Notes: generated by a model from the sequence alone, not told the origin. A DNA stretch of 39,394 bases from Acidobacteriota bacterium (GCA_013289665.1 JABCZN010000025.1:1-39394), one strand, 5' to 3'. Positions 24,377 to 33,483 are shown, counted from the first letter of the stretch. Numbers and translations are program-made.

Positions 24377-24409
24377 GCCAGGTGCTGGCGGGGGCCACGG
24401 GCACCTGGC
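24377..24409. repeat. Nested inverted repeat between convergent genes
   Basis: GCCAGGTGC (24377-24385) pairs perfectly with GCACCTGGC (24401-24409), and the loop itself contains TGGC-GGGG-GCCA, giving an almost continuous hairpin. It is followed by CTGGCCGCTCCGG, which matches a sequence in the 6251-6335 cluster at all but one of its last 12 bases. Neither strand has a T run after it. It sits between the 3' ends of the glycosyltransferase and LuxR genes. Confidence 0.7.
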
Positions 24410-24425
24410 CGCTCCGGTTGAGGGA

Positions 24426-25088
24426 CTAGGCCTGGGAGAGGCGGCGCTGAAAGGTCAGCAGGATCAGATCGGCGCGGCGGCGGACACCGAATTTGTTGAG
24501 CAAGTTCGAGACATGGAACTTGACGGTTCGCTCGGCGATATTAAGTTTGCTGGCGATTTCCTTGTTGGAAAGATTCTCGAGAAGCGAATCGAGAACTTCC
24601 TGTTCGCGGCGGCTGAGGTTGGTGACCGAGTCGGTTTTCAGGCGGCGTCCCTGGCTGGTGAGAATGGAATCGACGAAGCCGGACAGCACCGAACGCGGGA
24701 CCCAGAAACCGCCTTGCGAAACGAGCGGCAACGCGCGAGAAAGCTGGTCACGCGCTTCCGCGTAGGTGAGGATTCCCTTCACCCCGAGGCGGAGAAGCGA
24801 AAAGCAGTTGGCCTCATTGATTGCATCCCCAACCACAATGAGCCGCGCATCCACGTGGCGCTCCAGAATATTTGTGAGCAGCGCGCCGGTGGCCTGGCGG
24901 GCGGCGTGCGCATCAACGACGTAAACTTGAGCGACGGGAGGTTCAAAATTGCGCAAGTCGGGAGCCAGGGTGGATTCAAGTTGTTTGGCGATGACTTTGA
25001 ATTGGGAGGCCTTGCCCAGAAGGCGCTCAAATTCAGTGAGCACCAGAGGGTGAGGCGAAAGCAGGCAAACGGTCAGTTTGGAAGCCAT
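24426..25088 (-). CDS. LuxR/NarL-type regulator with a degenerate receiver domain
   Basis: The 220-residue protein has a receiver-like N-terminal domain and a C-terminal LuxR HTH (LSRREQEVLDSLLENLSNKE, then IASKLNIAERTVKFHVSNLL). The receiver lacks most of the phosphorylation site: the acidic pair expected before HP is replaced (LLSPHPLV instead of DDHPLV), and the conserved Thr and Lys are absent (LIVVGDA and GILTYAEA). Only the aspartate in VVDAHA remains. Phosphorylation-independent control, or binding of another ligand, is likely. AGGAAAACT precedes the chosen ATG; an upstream in-frame start at 25163 would add 25 residues. It is divergent from metH and could regulate it, but that is inference from position alone. 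Confidence 0.9.
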   Translation of the reverse strand: MASKLTVCLLSPHPLVLTEFERLLGKASQFKVIAKQLESTLAPDLRNFEPPVAQVYVVDAHAARQATGALLTNILERHVDARLIVVGDAINEANCFSLLRLGVKGILTYAEARDQLSRALPLVSQGGFWVPRSVLSGFVDSILTSQGRRLKTDSVTNLSRREQEVLDSLLENLSNKEIASKLNIAERTVKFHVSNLLNKFGVRRRADLILLTFQRRLSQA

Positions 25089-25321
25089 AGTTTTCCTAGC
25101 CACTCTAGTAGAGGGTAGAGAAACCGAGGCTTTCGGGCAAGGACCTTGGGGCTGGATGTTCACGAATTGCTACTGACAGTTAAGGCGTATTTAGAGGGGG
25201 TTGGGGCGGGGTAGCAACCCGTTCAATGACTAGGGGTTCGTTTCCCCGGGAAAGACCGTAGAATGGCCAGATAGCCTGAGGCGCCCAGAAAGGGCCTTGG
25301 TCGAGGCGAAAGAGGTTGGAA

Positions 25322-28300
25322 GTGCGGGACCTGAACGAATCCGAGAAGGCGTTACGCCTGCTGCTCGCGGAACGCATCCTGGTGCTCGATGGCGCCATGG
25401 GTACAATGCTGCAACAGCGGGACTTAACGGCGGCCGATTTCGGGGGGCCTGCACTTGAGGGCTGCAACGAAAACCTGGTGCGCACCCGGCCGGACGTGGT
25501 GCTCGATATCCACCGGAAGTATTTTGAGGCCGGGGCGGACATTGTTGAGACGAACAGCTTCGGGGGGACTCCGCTGGTGCTGGCGGAGTATGGGTTAGAG
25601 GCGGACGCTCTGGAGCTCAATAAGCGGGCGGCTGCGCTGGCCCGGCAGGCAGCGGAAGAGTATTCGGCGCCAGGCAGGCCGCGGTTTGTGGCCGGATCGA
25701 TGGGGCCGACGACGAAGGCGATTACGGTGACGGGCGGGGTCACATTCCAAGGGTTGCAGGATTCTTACTATGTGCAGGCGAAGGGGCTGATTGAGGGCGG
25801 GAGCGACCTGCTGCTGGTTGAGACCTGCCAGGACACGCGAAATATCAAGGCGGCTATCCTGGCGCTGAAAAAACTCTCCGGGGAAATCGGGATGAAGGTT
25901 CCGTTCGTCGTTTCCGTGACGATTGAACCGATGGGCTCGATGCTCGCGGGGCAAACCGTGGAGGCAATGTGGGCTTCGCTACGGCATGCGCACCCGCTGG
26001 CGTTCGGAATGAACTGCGCCACGGGGCCGGAGTTCATGACCGATCATATCCGGACATTGAGTGCGATCACCGGGGAATATGTCTCCTGTTATCCGAATGC
26101 GGGTCTGCCGGACGAGGAAGGCAAGTACCTGGAGACGCCGTCCTCGTTGGCCACACAGCTGGAAAAATTTGTGAATCACGGCTGGCTGAATTTGGTGGGC
26201 GGGTGCTGCGGAACGACAGAGAAGCACATCCGCCAGATCGCACAGATGGTGGAGGGCAAAAAGCCGCGGCCGCGTCCGGAGGAAGCGCACCGGGCGGTGT
26301 ATTCGGGAATTGAGACGATCGAAGCCGATGATTCCACCCGTCCGCTGCTGGTGGGTGAGCGGACGAACGTGATCGGCTCACGTCTGTTCAAGAACCTGGT
26401 AGCGGAAGAGAAATGGGAAGAGGCGACCGAGATCGCGCGGAGGCAAGTGAAGGGCGGAGCGCACATTGTGGACGTGTGCCTGCAAAGCACGGAGCGCGAT
26501 GAGAAGAAGGACATTGAGCCGTTCTACGAAAAACTGATCCGGAAGATCAAGGCGCCGGTGATGATCGACACGACCGATCCTACTGCAGTCGAATTGGCGC
26601 TGACGTATTGCCAGGGCAAGGCGATCATCAATTCCATCAACCTGGAGGATGGAGAAGAAAAATTCGAGAAGGTGGTGCCGATTGCGCACGATTTCGGCGC
26701 CGCGATTGTGGTGGGTTGTATTGACGAAGACCCGCTGCAGGCGCAGGCGTTCACCCGAGAGAGGAAGCTCGAAATTGCCAGACGTTCCTACGAACTGCTG
26801 ACGAAGAAATACGGGATGGCGCCGGAAGATATTATTTTTGACCCGTTGGTTTTCCCATGCGCGACAGGAGATGAGAACTACATCGGCGGCGCGGTGGAAA
26901 CGATGGAAGGAATCCGGTTGATCAAGCAGGCGCTGCCGGATACGCGCACGATCCTGGGGATTTCGAACGTGTCGTTCGGGCTGCCGGCGGGCGCGCGCGA
27001 AGTGGTGAACTCCGTCTTCCTGTACTACTGCACGAAGGCGGGACTGGATCTGGCGATCGTGAACGCGGAGAAGCTGGAGCGTTTCGCTTCGATTCCCGAG
27101 CAGGAACGAAGGCTGGCGGAAGATCTATTGTTTCAGCACAAGCCGAAAGACCTGGCCGGGGACCATCCGCGCGCAGAGCTGCTCCGCGACGTGCCTGGCG
27201 ATTGGCGGAAGCAGAGCAAAGAACAGAAAGCGACGATCAATCAATTTCACATCGCGGCGATTACGGAACACTTCCGCACGACGAAGAAGAAGGATAAGGC
27301 GGCCGGAGAAGAATTGCCGCTGGACGAGCGACTGGGCAATTACATCATTCAAGGAACGCGCGACGGCCTGATTGCGGACCTCGAACGCAAGCGGGCCGAG
27401 GGAGTGCCTCCGCTCGACATCATCAACGGCCCGCTGATGACGGGAATGGCGGAGGTGGGCAGACTGTTCAACGCCAACGAATTGATTGTGGCGGAGGTGC
27501 TGCAGTCTGCCGAAGCGATGAAAGCGGCGGTAGGCCACCTGGAACAATTTATGGAGAAAGCAGACACGGCGAAGCGCGGCAAGGTGGTGCTGGCGACCGT
27601 CAAGGGAGACGTGCACGACATCGGGAAAAACCTGGTGGAAATCATTCTGAAGAACAACGGGTTCGATGTGGTGAACCTGGGAATCAAGGTGCCGCCGGAA
27701 GAATTGATCAAGGCGTTCCTTGCGCATAAACCGGATGCGATCGGGCTCTCCGGGCTGCTGGTGAAGAGCGCGCAGCAAATGATCACGACGGCAAGCGACT
27801 TGAAGGATGCGGGGATCAATGTGCCGTTGCTGGTGGGTGGTGCGGCGCTGAGCGCGAGGTTCACGGAACAGAAAATAGCGCCGAGTTACCAGAGCGCGGT
27901 GTGTTATGCGAAGGATGCCATGACCGGCTTGCGGCTGATGAACGAGCTGACGGATCCGGCTACGCGCGCGCGGGTGATCAGCGAACACACGAATTCCGGC
28001 AACGGCATGAGTGTAGCGACCACAGTGAAGATTGTGGAAAAGCCAGCTGTCAAGCGATCGCCCAAGGTGCGGCAGGATCTGCCGATTCCGGACGTCGCCA
28101 CCCTCGAGCGCAAGGTTCGGTTGGTGCCGGACTTGCGCGATCTGTGGAACTACATCAATCCGTTCATGCTGTATGGGCGGCACATGGGCTACCGGGGAGA
28201 TTTCGAAAAGCACCTGTCAGCGCGCGAAGCGAAAGCGGTTGAGTTGTACGAGGAAATGGAAGAAGTGAAGAACGAGGCCGCGGGATTCATGAAGGCGCGC

Positions 28301-28891
28301 GCGGTCTGGCAATTCTTTGAAGCGGAAGCGGAGGGCGAGACGTTGCGCCTTTTCACTCCCGGCGCAAAAGAACCGTTGCAGAGTTGGAAGTTCAAGCGGC
28401 AAAAGACCGGCGACCAGCTTTGCTTGAGCGATTATGTACTGGATCCCAAAAACGGGAAACGAGACCACGTGGCAGTGTTCGTGGTTTCGGCCGGCGAGGG
28501 AATCCGCGAGCGCGCGGAAAAGGCAAAATACGACGGGTACTATTTCAAATCCCACGGATTGCAGGCGCTGGCGATCGAGAGCGCGGAGGCTTGCGCGGAG
28601 TGGCTGCACCGGCGAATCCGCGAGGATTGGGGCTTCCCGGACCCGCCCGAGACGACGATGGCCCAGCGATTCACTTCGCGATATCGCGGGAAGAGGTACA
28701 GCTTCGGGTATCCGGCGTGCCCGGACCTCGAAGACCAGGCGGGAATCTGGAAGATTCTGCGGCCGGAGGAGATTGGTGTCGAACTTACGGAAGGTTTCAT
28801 GATGGATCCGGAAGCGAGCGTGAGCGCGCTGGCGTTTCACCATCCGGACTGCACGTATTTTAGCGTCGGAGAGAGTACCGACGGGGTCTGA
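25322..28891 (+). CDS. metH: Cobalamin-dependent methionine synthase, full four-module form
   Basis: MetH transfers methyl from methyltetrahydrofolate to homocysteine through methylcobalamin. All modules are present in 1189 residues. The homocysteine domain (ILVLDGAMGTML) has zinc ligands C232 (GMNCATGP), C295 and C296 (GGCCGTT). The pterin domain starts at RPLLVGERTNVIGSRLFK. The B12 domain has DVHDIGKN with H765 as lower cobalt ligand and GLSGLLVKSAQQM. The C-terminal AdoMet-activation domain ends GFMMDPEASVSALAFHHPDC. The start is set at GTG, 6 bases after GAGG; a TTG two codons upstream abuts the purine run. No cobalamin or SAM riboswitch was recognised in the 233-base gap before it, which contains only small GC hairpins. 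Confidence 0.97.
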   Translation: MRDLNESEKALRLLLAERILVLDGAMGTMLQQRDLTAADFGGPALEGCNENLVRTRPDVVLDIHRKYFEAGADIVETNSFGGTPLVLAEYGLEADALELNKRAAALARQAAEEYSAPGRPRFVAGSMGPTTKAITVTGGVTFQGLQDSYYVQAKGLIEGGSDLLLVETCQDTRNIKAAILALKKLSGEIGMKVPFVVSVTIEPMGSMLAGQTVEAMWASLRHAHPLAFGMNCATGPEFMTDHIRTLSAITGEYVSCYPNAGLPDEEGKYLETPSSLATQLEKFVNHGWLNLVGGCCGTTEKHIRQIAQMVEGKKPRPRPEEAHRAVYSGIETIEADDSTRPLLVGERTNVIGSRLFKNLVAEEKWEEATEIARRQVKGGAHIVDVCLQSTERDEKKDIEPFYEKLIRKIKAPVMIDTTDPTAVELALTYCQGKAIINSINLEDGEEKFEKVVPIAHDFGAAIVVGCIDEDPLQAQAFTRERKLEIARRSYELLTKKYGMAPEDIIFDPLVFPCATGDENYIGGAVETMEGIRLIKQALPDTRTILGISNVSFGLPAGAREVVNSVFLYYCTKAGLDLAIVNAEKLERFASIPEQERRLAEDLLFQHKPKDLAGDHPRAELLRDVPGDWRKQSKEQKATINQFHIAAITEHFRTTKKKDKAAGEELPLDERLGNYIIQGTRDGLIADLERKRAEGVPPLDIINGPLMTGMAEVGRLFNANELIVAEVLQSAEAMKAAVGHLEQFMEKADTAKRGKVVLATVKGDVHDIGKNLVEIILKNNGFDVVNLGIKVPPEELIKAFLAHKPDAIGLSGLLVKSAQQMITTASDLKDAGINVPLLVGGAALSARFTEQKIAPSYQSAVCYAKDAMTGLRLMNELTDPATRARVISEHTNSGNGMSVATTVKIVEKPAVKRSPKVRQDLPIPDVATLERKVRLVPDLRDLWNYINPFMLYGRHMGYRGDFEKHLSAREAKAVELYEEMEEVKNEAAGFMKARAVWQFFEAEAEGETLRLFTPGAKEPLQSWKFKRQKTGDQLCLSDYVLDPKNGKRDHVAVFVVSAGEGIRERAEKAKYDGYYFKSHGLQALAIESAEACAEWLHRRIREDWGFPDPPETTMAQRFTSRYRGKRYSFGYPACPDLEDQAGIWKILRPEEIGVELTEGFMMDPEASVSALAFHHPDCTYFSVGESTDGV

Positions 28892-28979
28892 GAGATCCCG
28901 TCGTCTGGCGATGGGGGGTCGCGTGGCTGGGCCCCAAAAACCTGGCAGAAACTCCACAGGGAAAAGACACGATCGGCCG

Positions 28980-28998
28980 GCAAGTCGGGTATACTTGC
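28980..28998. promoter_or_regulatory. Inverted repeat overlapping a -10-like box
   Basis: GCAAGT-7-ACTTGC is a 6-bp inverted repeat with TATACT overlapping its right arm. It lies 75 bases before the next glycosyltransferase start and could be an operator. No good -35 element was seen, so the promoter part is weak. Confidence 0.3.
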
Positions 28999-29072
28999 GC
29001 GAATTTGAGGCGCGCGAACGCTTCAGCCGGATGTGAACGAATTGGGGTGTGACCAGGCGTCACGATAAACGG

Positions 29073-29816
29073 ATGAACCCAGGATCTCCGAAATTATCCA
29101 TTGTGATTCCGTCCTTTAATGAGGAGAAGCGCTTGCCAGCGACTCTCGGGCGAATCGCGAGCTACATCAAGGCGTCCGGCCGGCAGACGGAAGTGATTGT
29201 GGTGGATGATGGTTCAACAGATGAGACCGTACGTGAAGCCGAATCCTTTCGTGGGGAAATTTGGGATCTTCGAGTCGTTTCGAACGGGCAGAATCGGGGC
29301 AAGGGGTACAGCGTTCGGCACGGATTCATGGAATCCCGCGGCGAGATAGTTCTGTTTACCGATGCGGATCTCTCCGCACCTATAGAGGAAGCGGACAAGT
29401 TGCTTGCGAAAATGGATGAGTATGATGTTGCGATCGGGTCACGGGCGATAAATCGAAAACTGATCGAGGTGCACGAATCCAGGTTCCGGGAGCTGGCGGG
29501 GATCATCTTCAACCTGATCGTGCGAGTGATTCTGCGCTTGCCCTTTGTGGACACGCAATGCGGATTTAAAGCGTTCCGGCGGGAGAAGTGCAAAATTATT
29601 TTTGAGCAACAGACCATCGAACGGTTCGGGTTTGATCCGGAGCTGCTGTATCTTGCGCGGCATCATGGGTTGCAAACAGCGGAGGTCGCCGTGCGTTGGG
29701 CGCATTCCCCGGCGACCAAAGTGGACATGTTCCGGGACAGCGTGCAAATGTTTCTGGATGTCGTGATTATCCGGTGGAACTCGCTACGCGGGCGCTACCC
29801 GATTCCTGGAAAGTGA
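29073..29816 (+). CDS. GT2-family glycosyltransferase (polyprenyl-phosphate glycosyltransferase type)
   Basis: This 247-residue GT-A enzyme has LSIVIPSFNEEKRLPATL, VVDDGSTDET, GKGYSVRHGF, the metal site TDADLSAPIEEADKLL, AIGSRAIN, the acceptor motif DTQCGFKAFRR and GFDPELLYLARHHG. It resembles ALG5-type dolichyl-phosphate glucosyltransferases but without an N-terminal membrane anchor. The ATG was chosen because homology begins immediately after it; a GTG 8 codons upstream is possible. It probably feeds the same glycan pathway as the epimerase that follows after 125 bases. Donor sugar is not readable from sequence. Confidence 0.93.
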   Translation: MNPGSPKLSIVIPSFNEEKRLPATLGRIASYIKASGRQTEVIVVDDGSTDETVREAESFRGEIWDLRVVSNGQNRGKGYSVRHGFMESRGEIVLFTDADLSAPIEEADKLLAKMDEYDVAIGSRAINRKLIEVHESRFRELAGIIFNLIVRVILRLPFVDTQCGFKAFRREKCKIIFEQQTIERFGFDPELLYLARHHGLQTAEVAVRWAHSPATKVDMFRDSVQMFLDVVIIRWNSLRGRYPIPGK

Positions 29817-29941
29817 ACCTGGCCGGATCAGAATGACCGAGAGGCGGGTATTTTCTCGCCATACCTCGAGAGAATTGCCGGCCGGCGGATGTATGATGAG
29901 ATGAAGCCGCAGGCCGGACCACATTTCGGAGGACGCTTTCG

Positions 29942-30964
29942 TTGAGCAAGAATTCCAAGATTCTGGTGACGGGTGCTGGCGGATTCATTGGCGGCGCGCT
30001 GCTATCGGTTCTGCGCAAGCAGGGATACCAGAATTTGCGCGCAGTCGATATCAAGCCGTTCGACCATTGGTATCAGCGTTTTGAGGACGTTGAAAACCTC
30101 TCGCTGGACCTGAACCTGAGGGAAAACTGCGAACGGGCCGCTGAAGGAGCCGGTGAAATTTACAATCTGGCTGCGAACATGGGTGGCATGGGCTTTATCG
30201 AAGCAAATAAGGCGCTTTGCATGCTGTCCGTTTTGATCAATACGCAGATGCTGCAGGCGGCGCTCAAACACGGTACGAAGCGGTTCTTCTACGCATCGTC
30301 CGCATGTGTCTACAACGGAGACAAGCAGAAGTCATTTGAAGCTCCTTCGCTCAAGGAAGAAGATGCCTACCCGGCGCTCGCGGAAGACGGCTACGGATGG
30401 GAGAAACTTTTTTCAGAGCGAATGTGCCGGCATTTCCGGGAGGATTTCAAACTCTATACGCGGGTGGCGCGTTTTCACAATGTTTACGGGCCGTGGGGAA
30501 CGTGGTTCGGAGGACGTGAAAAAGCACCCGCCGCGATTTGCCGAAAGGTGGTCGAAGCAAAGATCTCCGGGAAGCACGAGATTGAAATCTGGGGAAGCGG
30601 GTCGCAGACGCGAAGCTTCATGTTCATCGACGACTGCACCGATGGCATCCGGAAAATCATGGACTCCGAAATTCTGGAACCGATCAACCTGGGATCGAGC
30701 GAAGCGGTGACGATCAATCAATTGGTGGACATCACCGAAACGATTGCAGGAATCAAATTGAAACGCAAATACGATTTGAGCGCGCCCAGGGGCGTTAACG
30801 GCAGGAACAGCGACAACACGCTGATCAAGAAATATCTGGGCTGGGAGCCGGGCACGCCGCTCCGGGTGGGAATGGAGAGAACCTACCGGTGGATCTACGA
30901 CCAGTTTATGGCCCGGGAGCGCGGCGAAGCGAACGTCGTCCGGGAATCCTCCACTTCGCGCTGA
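29942..30964 (+). CDS. NAD-dependent sugar epimerase closely resembling GDP-mannose 3,5-epimerase
   Basis: The 340-residue extended short-chain dehydrogenase binds NAD at ILVTGAGGFIGGALL. Against plant GDP-mannose 3,5-epimerase (GME) the match recalled from that family is strong through the active site: SSACVYN with C122, Y151-x3-K155, RFHNVYGPWGTWFGGREKAP with K194, SGSQTRSFMFIDDC and GVNGRNSDN with R288. These correspond to the GME catalytic Cys, YxxxK, Lys and Arg. GME makes GDP-L-galactose and GDP-L-gulose from GDP-mannose. The start is TTG, with GGAGGA 8 bases upstream. It stands between a glycosyltransferase and a carbamoyltransferase, suggesting an L-hexose for a glycan. Another NDP-sugar substrate cannot be excluded. 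Confidence 0.92.
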   Translation: MSKNSKILVTGAGGFIGGALLSVLRKQGYQNLRAVDIKPFDHWYQRFEDVENLSLDLNLRENCERAAEGAGEIYNLAANMGGMGFIEANKALCMLSVLINTQMLQAALKHGTKRFFYASSACVYNGDKQKSFEAPSLKEEDAYPALAEDGYGWEKLFSERMCRHFREDFKLYTRVARFHNVYGPWGTWFGGREKAPAAICRKVVEAKISGKHEIEIWGSGSQTRSFMFIDDCTDGIRKIMDSEILEPINLGSSEAVTINQLVDITETIAGIKLKRKYDLSAPRGVNGRNSDNTLIKKYLGWEPGTPLRVGMERTYRWIYDQFMARERGEANVVRESSTSR

Positions 30965-31184
30965 GGCTCCGCCTGCCCAGGTTCGCTCGTGTGGCTTAGC
31001 CCGCAGAATGTTTCTGCTCCTCCGCGGGAGCGTCCGGTGTCACGATCTGCTCCAGTTTGTATCTCTTGATGGGCAGGTTCAGGCTCCTTATGAGTGACTG
31101 CTCGGGCTCTCCCTGGATGAGAGCAACCTGTCGCGTCAGATCCGGCTGAGCTTTTCGTTGTGAGAATTTCCATCCTTCGCAGGG

Positions 31185-31190
31185 TATAAT
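31185..31190 (+). promoter_or_regulatory. -10 promoter element candidate for the carbamoyltransferase gene
   Basis: A consensus TATAAT lies 26 bases before the GTG start. The hexamer 17 bases upstream of it (GAGAAT) is a poor -35, so an activator may be needed. The 252-base gap after the epimerase gene also argues for separate transcription. Confidence 0.4.
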
Positions 31191-31216
31191 CCTAGGCTCT
31201 ATGTCCACTTCGTTCG

Positions 31217-32962
31217 GTGAGCAATAGCGTGTATATCCTTGGAGTTTCGGCGATGGGGCATGACCCTGCCGCAGCGCTGATCGATCGCGAAGGACTCGTT
31301 GTCGCCGCGATCGAGGAAGGAAAACTGGGACGCTCGCGCGCAATTGGGGGAATTCCTCGGGCGGCGATTCGTTTCTGCCTGGAACGCGCGAAAATCAGTG
31401 CCGGGGACGTTGAACAAGTCGCGGTTGCGACCCACCCCAGTCACTCCTTCGCGCGGAAAGCACTCTTTCGTTTACGGCTGATGCCCCTGGCACCAATTTT
31501 CAGTGCGTACTACCTGAATAAGGCTCTTGGGGAATTGGGCCGCGACATGAACAATCTCCGGATCCTCCGCGAAATGTTCGGGAGCTCCGCCGACCGGATC
31601 ATCACTTTCGACCACCATCTCTCCCACGCGGCAAGCGCTTTTTTTGCATCGCCTTTTGAACGGGCTCTGCTCGTCTCGCTCGACAACCAAGGCGATGGTC
31701 GGGCCGGGATCGTCGCCCTCGGCGAGGGCACGCGAATCCGGGAACTTTCATCCATTGGGTTCCCTCATTCCCTTGCCTGGGTATATACCCAGGTCACGCA
31801 GCTTCTGGGCTTCCCTACACGCGCACAGGAGCACAAGACCCAGTGGCTAAGTCTCGGGGGCGAACCCGTGTTTGCAGATGTGTTTGTCGAAATGCTTCGA
31901 CGTGCCCCGCACGGTTCCCCACATCTAAACGCCCGATATTTCAAGAATGAGTTTGCCGGAAGACTTTCTTTCCGGGATGAGTTCTATCGTCGGCTCGGCA
32001 TTCCGCTGGAATCTTTGTCAAAACATTCCACCCCGGAACTCGCGGATCCATTGCGGATGAACATAGCGAGCAGCTTCGAGAAGGCCTGCGAACTTGTGCT
32101 GACGGAATGGCTTGAATCGCTTCGAGGCCAGACCGGTGCAAAATATATGTGCCTGGCCGGTGGTCTGTTTCTAAACCCTCTGCTTGTTGCTGCGATTGAG
32201 AGACACACCAACTTCGAAAAGATCTTTGTCCAGCCTGCGGCGGGAAACGAAGGCACATCTCTCGGAGCTGCATGGCTCGCATGGCACCAGGCACAGAACC
32301 GTCGGCGGGTAGCGCCGATGAAAACTCTCTTTTGGGGCCCCACCTATTCCAACTCAGAGATAAAGCAGGTGCTCGACAACTCGAAAGCCCCTTATCGATG
32401 GTTTGATTCCGAAGACCGGCAAATTGAAGAAGCCGCACAGCTTCTCATCGCAGGAAAGATCGTCGCGTGGTTTCAGGGAGCTGCCGAATTCGGCCCCCGC
32501 GCTCTCGGTCATCGCAGCCTGTTCGCTTCTCCCTGGGCCGAGTATGCGCAGGAGAACCTGAACGACTACGTGAAGCACCGCGAATCGTTTCGCCCTTTCG
32601 CACTCGCGATCCCGGAGGAAGATTCTGCCGAATACTTTGATTGTTCGGCGAATGCGCGCTTCATGACCACGATGGGGAGAGCAAAAGAAAAAGCTTCGAA
32701 GCTTCTTTCCTCGCCAACATCAAGTTTTGTGTCGAAAGAAGGTCTCACACGACTCCAGATTGTGACATTGGAGGACAATCCTCTGCTGTGGAAATTACTG
32801 AAGCGTATGGGCGAAATTGGGCCTGCTCCGATTCTGGTGAACACATCGTTCAACCTTTTTGGCGAGCCCCTCGTGATTACGCCCCGAGACGCTATACGAA
32901 GCTATTACTGTTCCGGAACGGATGCTCTCGTGCTCGGCAGCTTTCAGCTTACGAAGCGTTAG
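31217..32962 (+). CDS. NodU/CmcH-type O-carbamoyltransferase
   Basis: Members of this family transfer carbamoyl from carbamoyl phosphate, through carbamoyl-AMP, to hydroxyls of sugars or antibiotics (NodU, CmcH, TobZ, BlmD). The 581-residue protein has both domains. The N-terminal Kae1-like domain starts YILGVSAMGHDPAAAL with H15, then DHHLSHAASAFFASPF with H133 and H137 as metal ligands. The second half has PAAGNEGTSLGAAWL, AAEFGPRALGHRSLFASP, ESFRPFALAIPEE and LVNTSFNLFGEPLV. The length is normal. The start is GTG with no strong ribosome site. With the epimerase and glycosyltransferase upstream, the likely acceptor is a sugar of a surface glycan or a glycolipid; the acceptor itself is not known. 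Confidence 0.94.
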   Translation: MSNSVYILGVSAMGHDPAAALIDREGLVVAAIEEGKLGRSRAIGGIPRAAIRFCLERAKISAGDVEQVAVATHPSHSFARKALFRLRLMPLAPIFSAYYLNKALGELGRDMNNLRILREMFGSSADRIITFDHHLSHAASAFFASPFERALLVSLDNQGDGRAGIVALGEGTRIRELSSIGFPHSLAWVYTQVTQLLGFPTRAQEHKTQWLSLGGEPVFADVFVEMLRRAPHGSPHLNARYFKNEFAGRLSFRDEFYRRLGIPLESLSKHSTPELADPLRMNIASSFEKACELVLTEWLESLRGQTGAKYMCLAGGLFLNPLLVAAIERHTNFEKIFVQPAAGNEGTSLGAAWLAWHQAQNRRRVAPMKTLFWGPTYSNSEIKQVLDNSKAPYRWFDSEDRQIEEAAQLLIAGKIVAWFQGAAEFGPRALGHRSLFASPWAEYAQENLNDYVKHRESFRPFALAIPEEDSAEYFDCSANARFMTTMGRAKEKASKLLSSPTSSFVSKEGLTRLQIVTLEDNPLLWKLLKRMGEIGPAPILVNTSFNLFGEPLVITPRDAIRSYYCSGTDALVLGSFQLTKR

Positions 32963-33239
32963 AGAATAACGGTCCAACTCAGAAATAATTCCCTTCACAC
33001 AGCAACATCTGGCGTGCGCACACGGCCTGTTGACGCGTTGAATGGGAGTACGATTGGGAGGCTCTTTTTCATCAGCTTGTGGAGTTCTTTCGTTCACCAT
33101 AGTGAATTGTGTAGCCGCAGTTGAATATGGAGTCCGAGGAGTGATGGATTTACGGTCGTCTCGGTGGTGGTGGGGCTCCGGGGCAAGAGTTCGTTGAAAC
33201 GATGGATTGTGTTGTCGGCGCTGCGTCGTCATTATCCCC

Positions 33240-33262
33240 GACAAGATAGACGAAATCTTGTC
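33240..33262. repeat. Perfect inverted repeat GACAAGAT-7-ATCTTGTC
   Basis: Eight base pairs close a 7-base loop (AGACGAA). There is no T run on either side, so it is not a simple terminator. It may be an operator or a structural part of an unannotated RNA in this spacer. Confidence 0.6.
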
Positions 33263-33483
33263 CTCGGAAAGGACCCGGGAAACGGAAAAAGGCCGTGCGT
33301 TTCGTCGAACTGGGGGAGTAGTGTAGGAAGCGCGTGCCGGATCATACTGGCGCTAAGGGGGCTTACTTAAAGTCGTTTGACGGATTTCTCGAAAAACAGT
33401 TCGCTGACTCCCGACGAAACGCCCGTTCCCTGATGGCGATTCATGAAGCTCGCACGCGGATAACCGATCCAAATAGGTGAAAG

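Noticed and set aside
25164..25315. Cobalamin, SAM or SAH riboswitch before metH
   Set aside because: Small GC hairpins only; none of the conserved cores of these classes could be found.
30996..31343. 115-codon minus-strand frame before the carbamoyltransferase
   Set aside because: Its end looks protein-like, but it overlaps the promoter and start of a certain gene on the opposite strand, and no domain or ribosome site was found.
32795..33244. 149-codon minus-strand frame after the carbamoyltransferase
   Set aside because: Arg/Pro/His-rich text, overlaps the 3' end of the carbamoyltransferase gene and shows no family signature.
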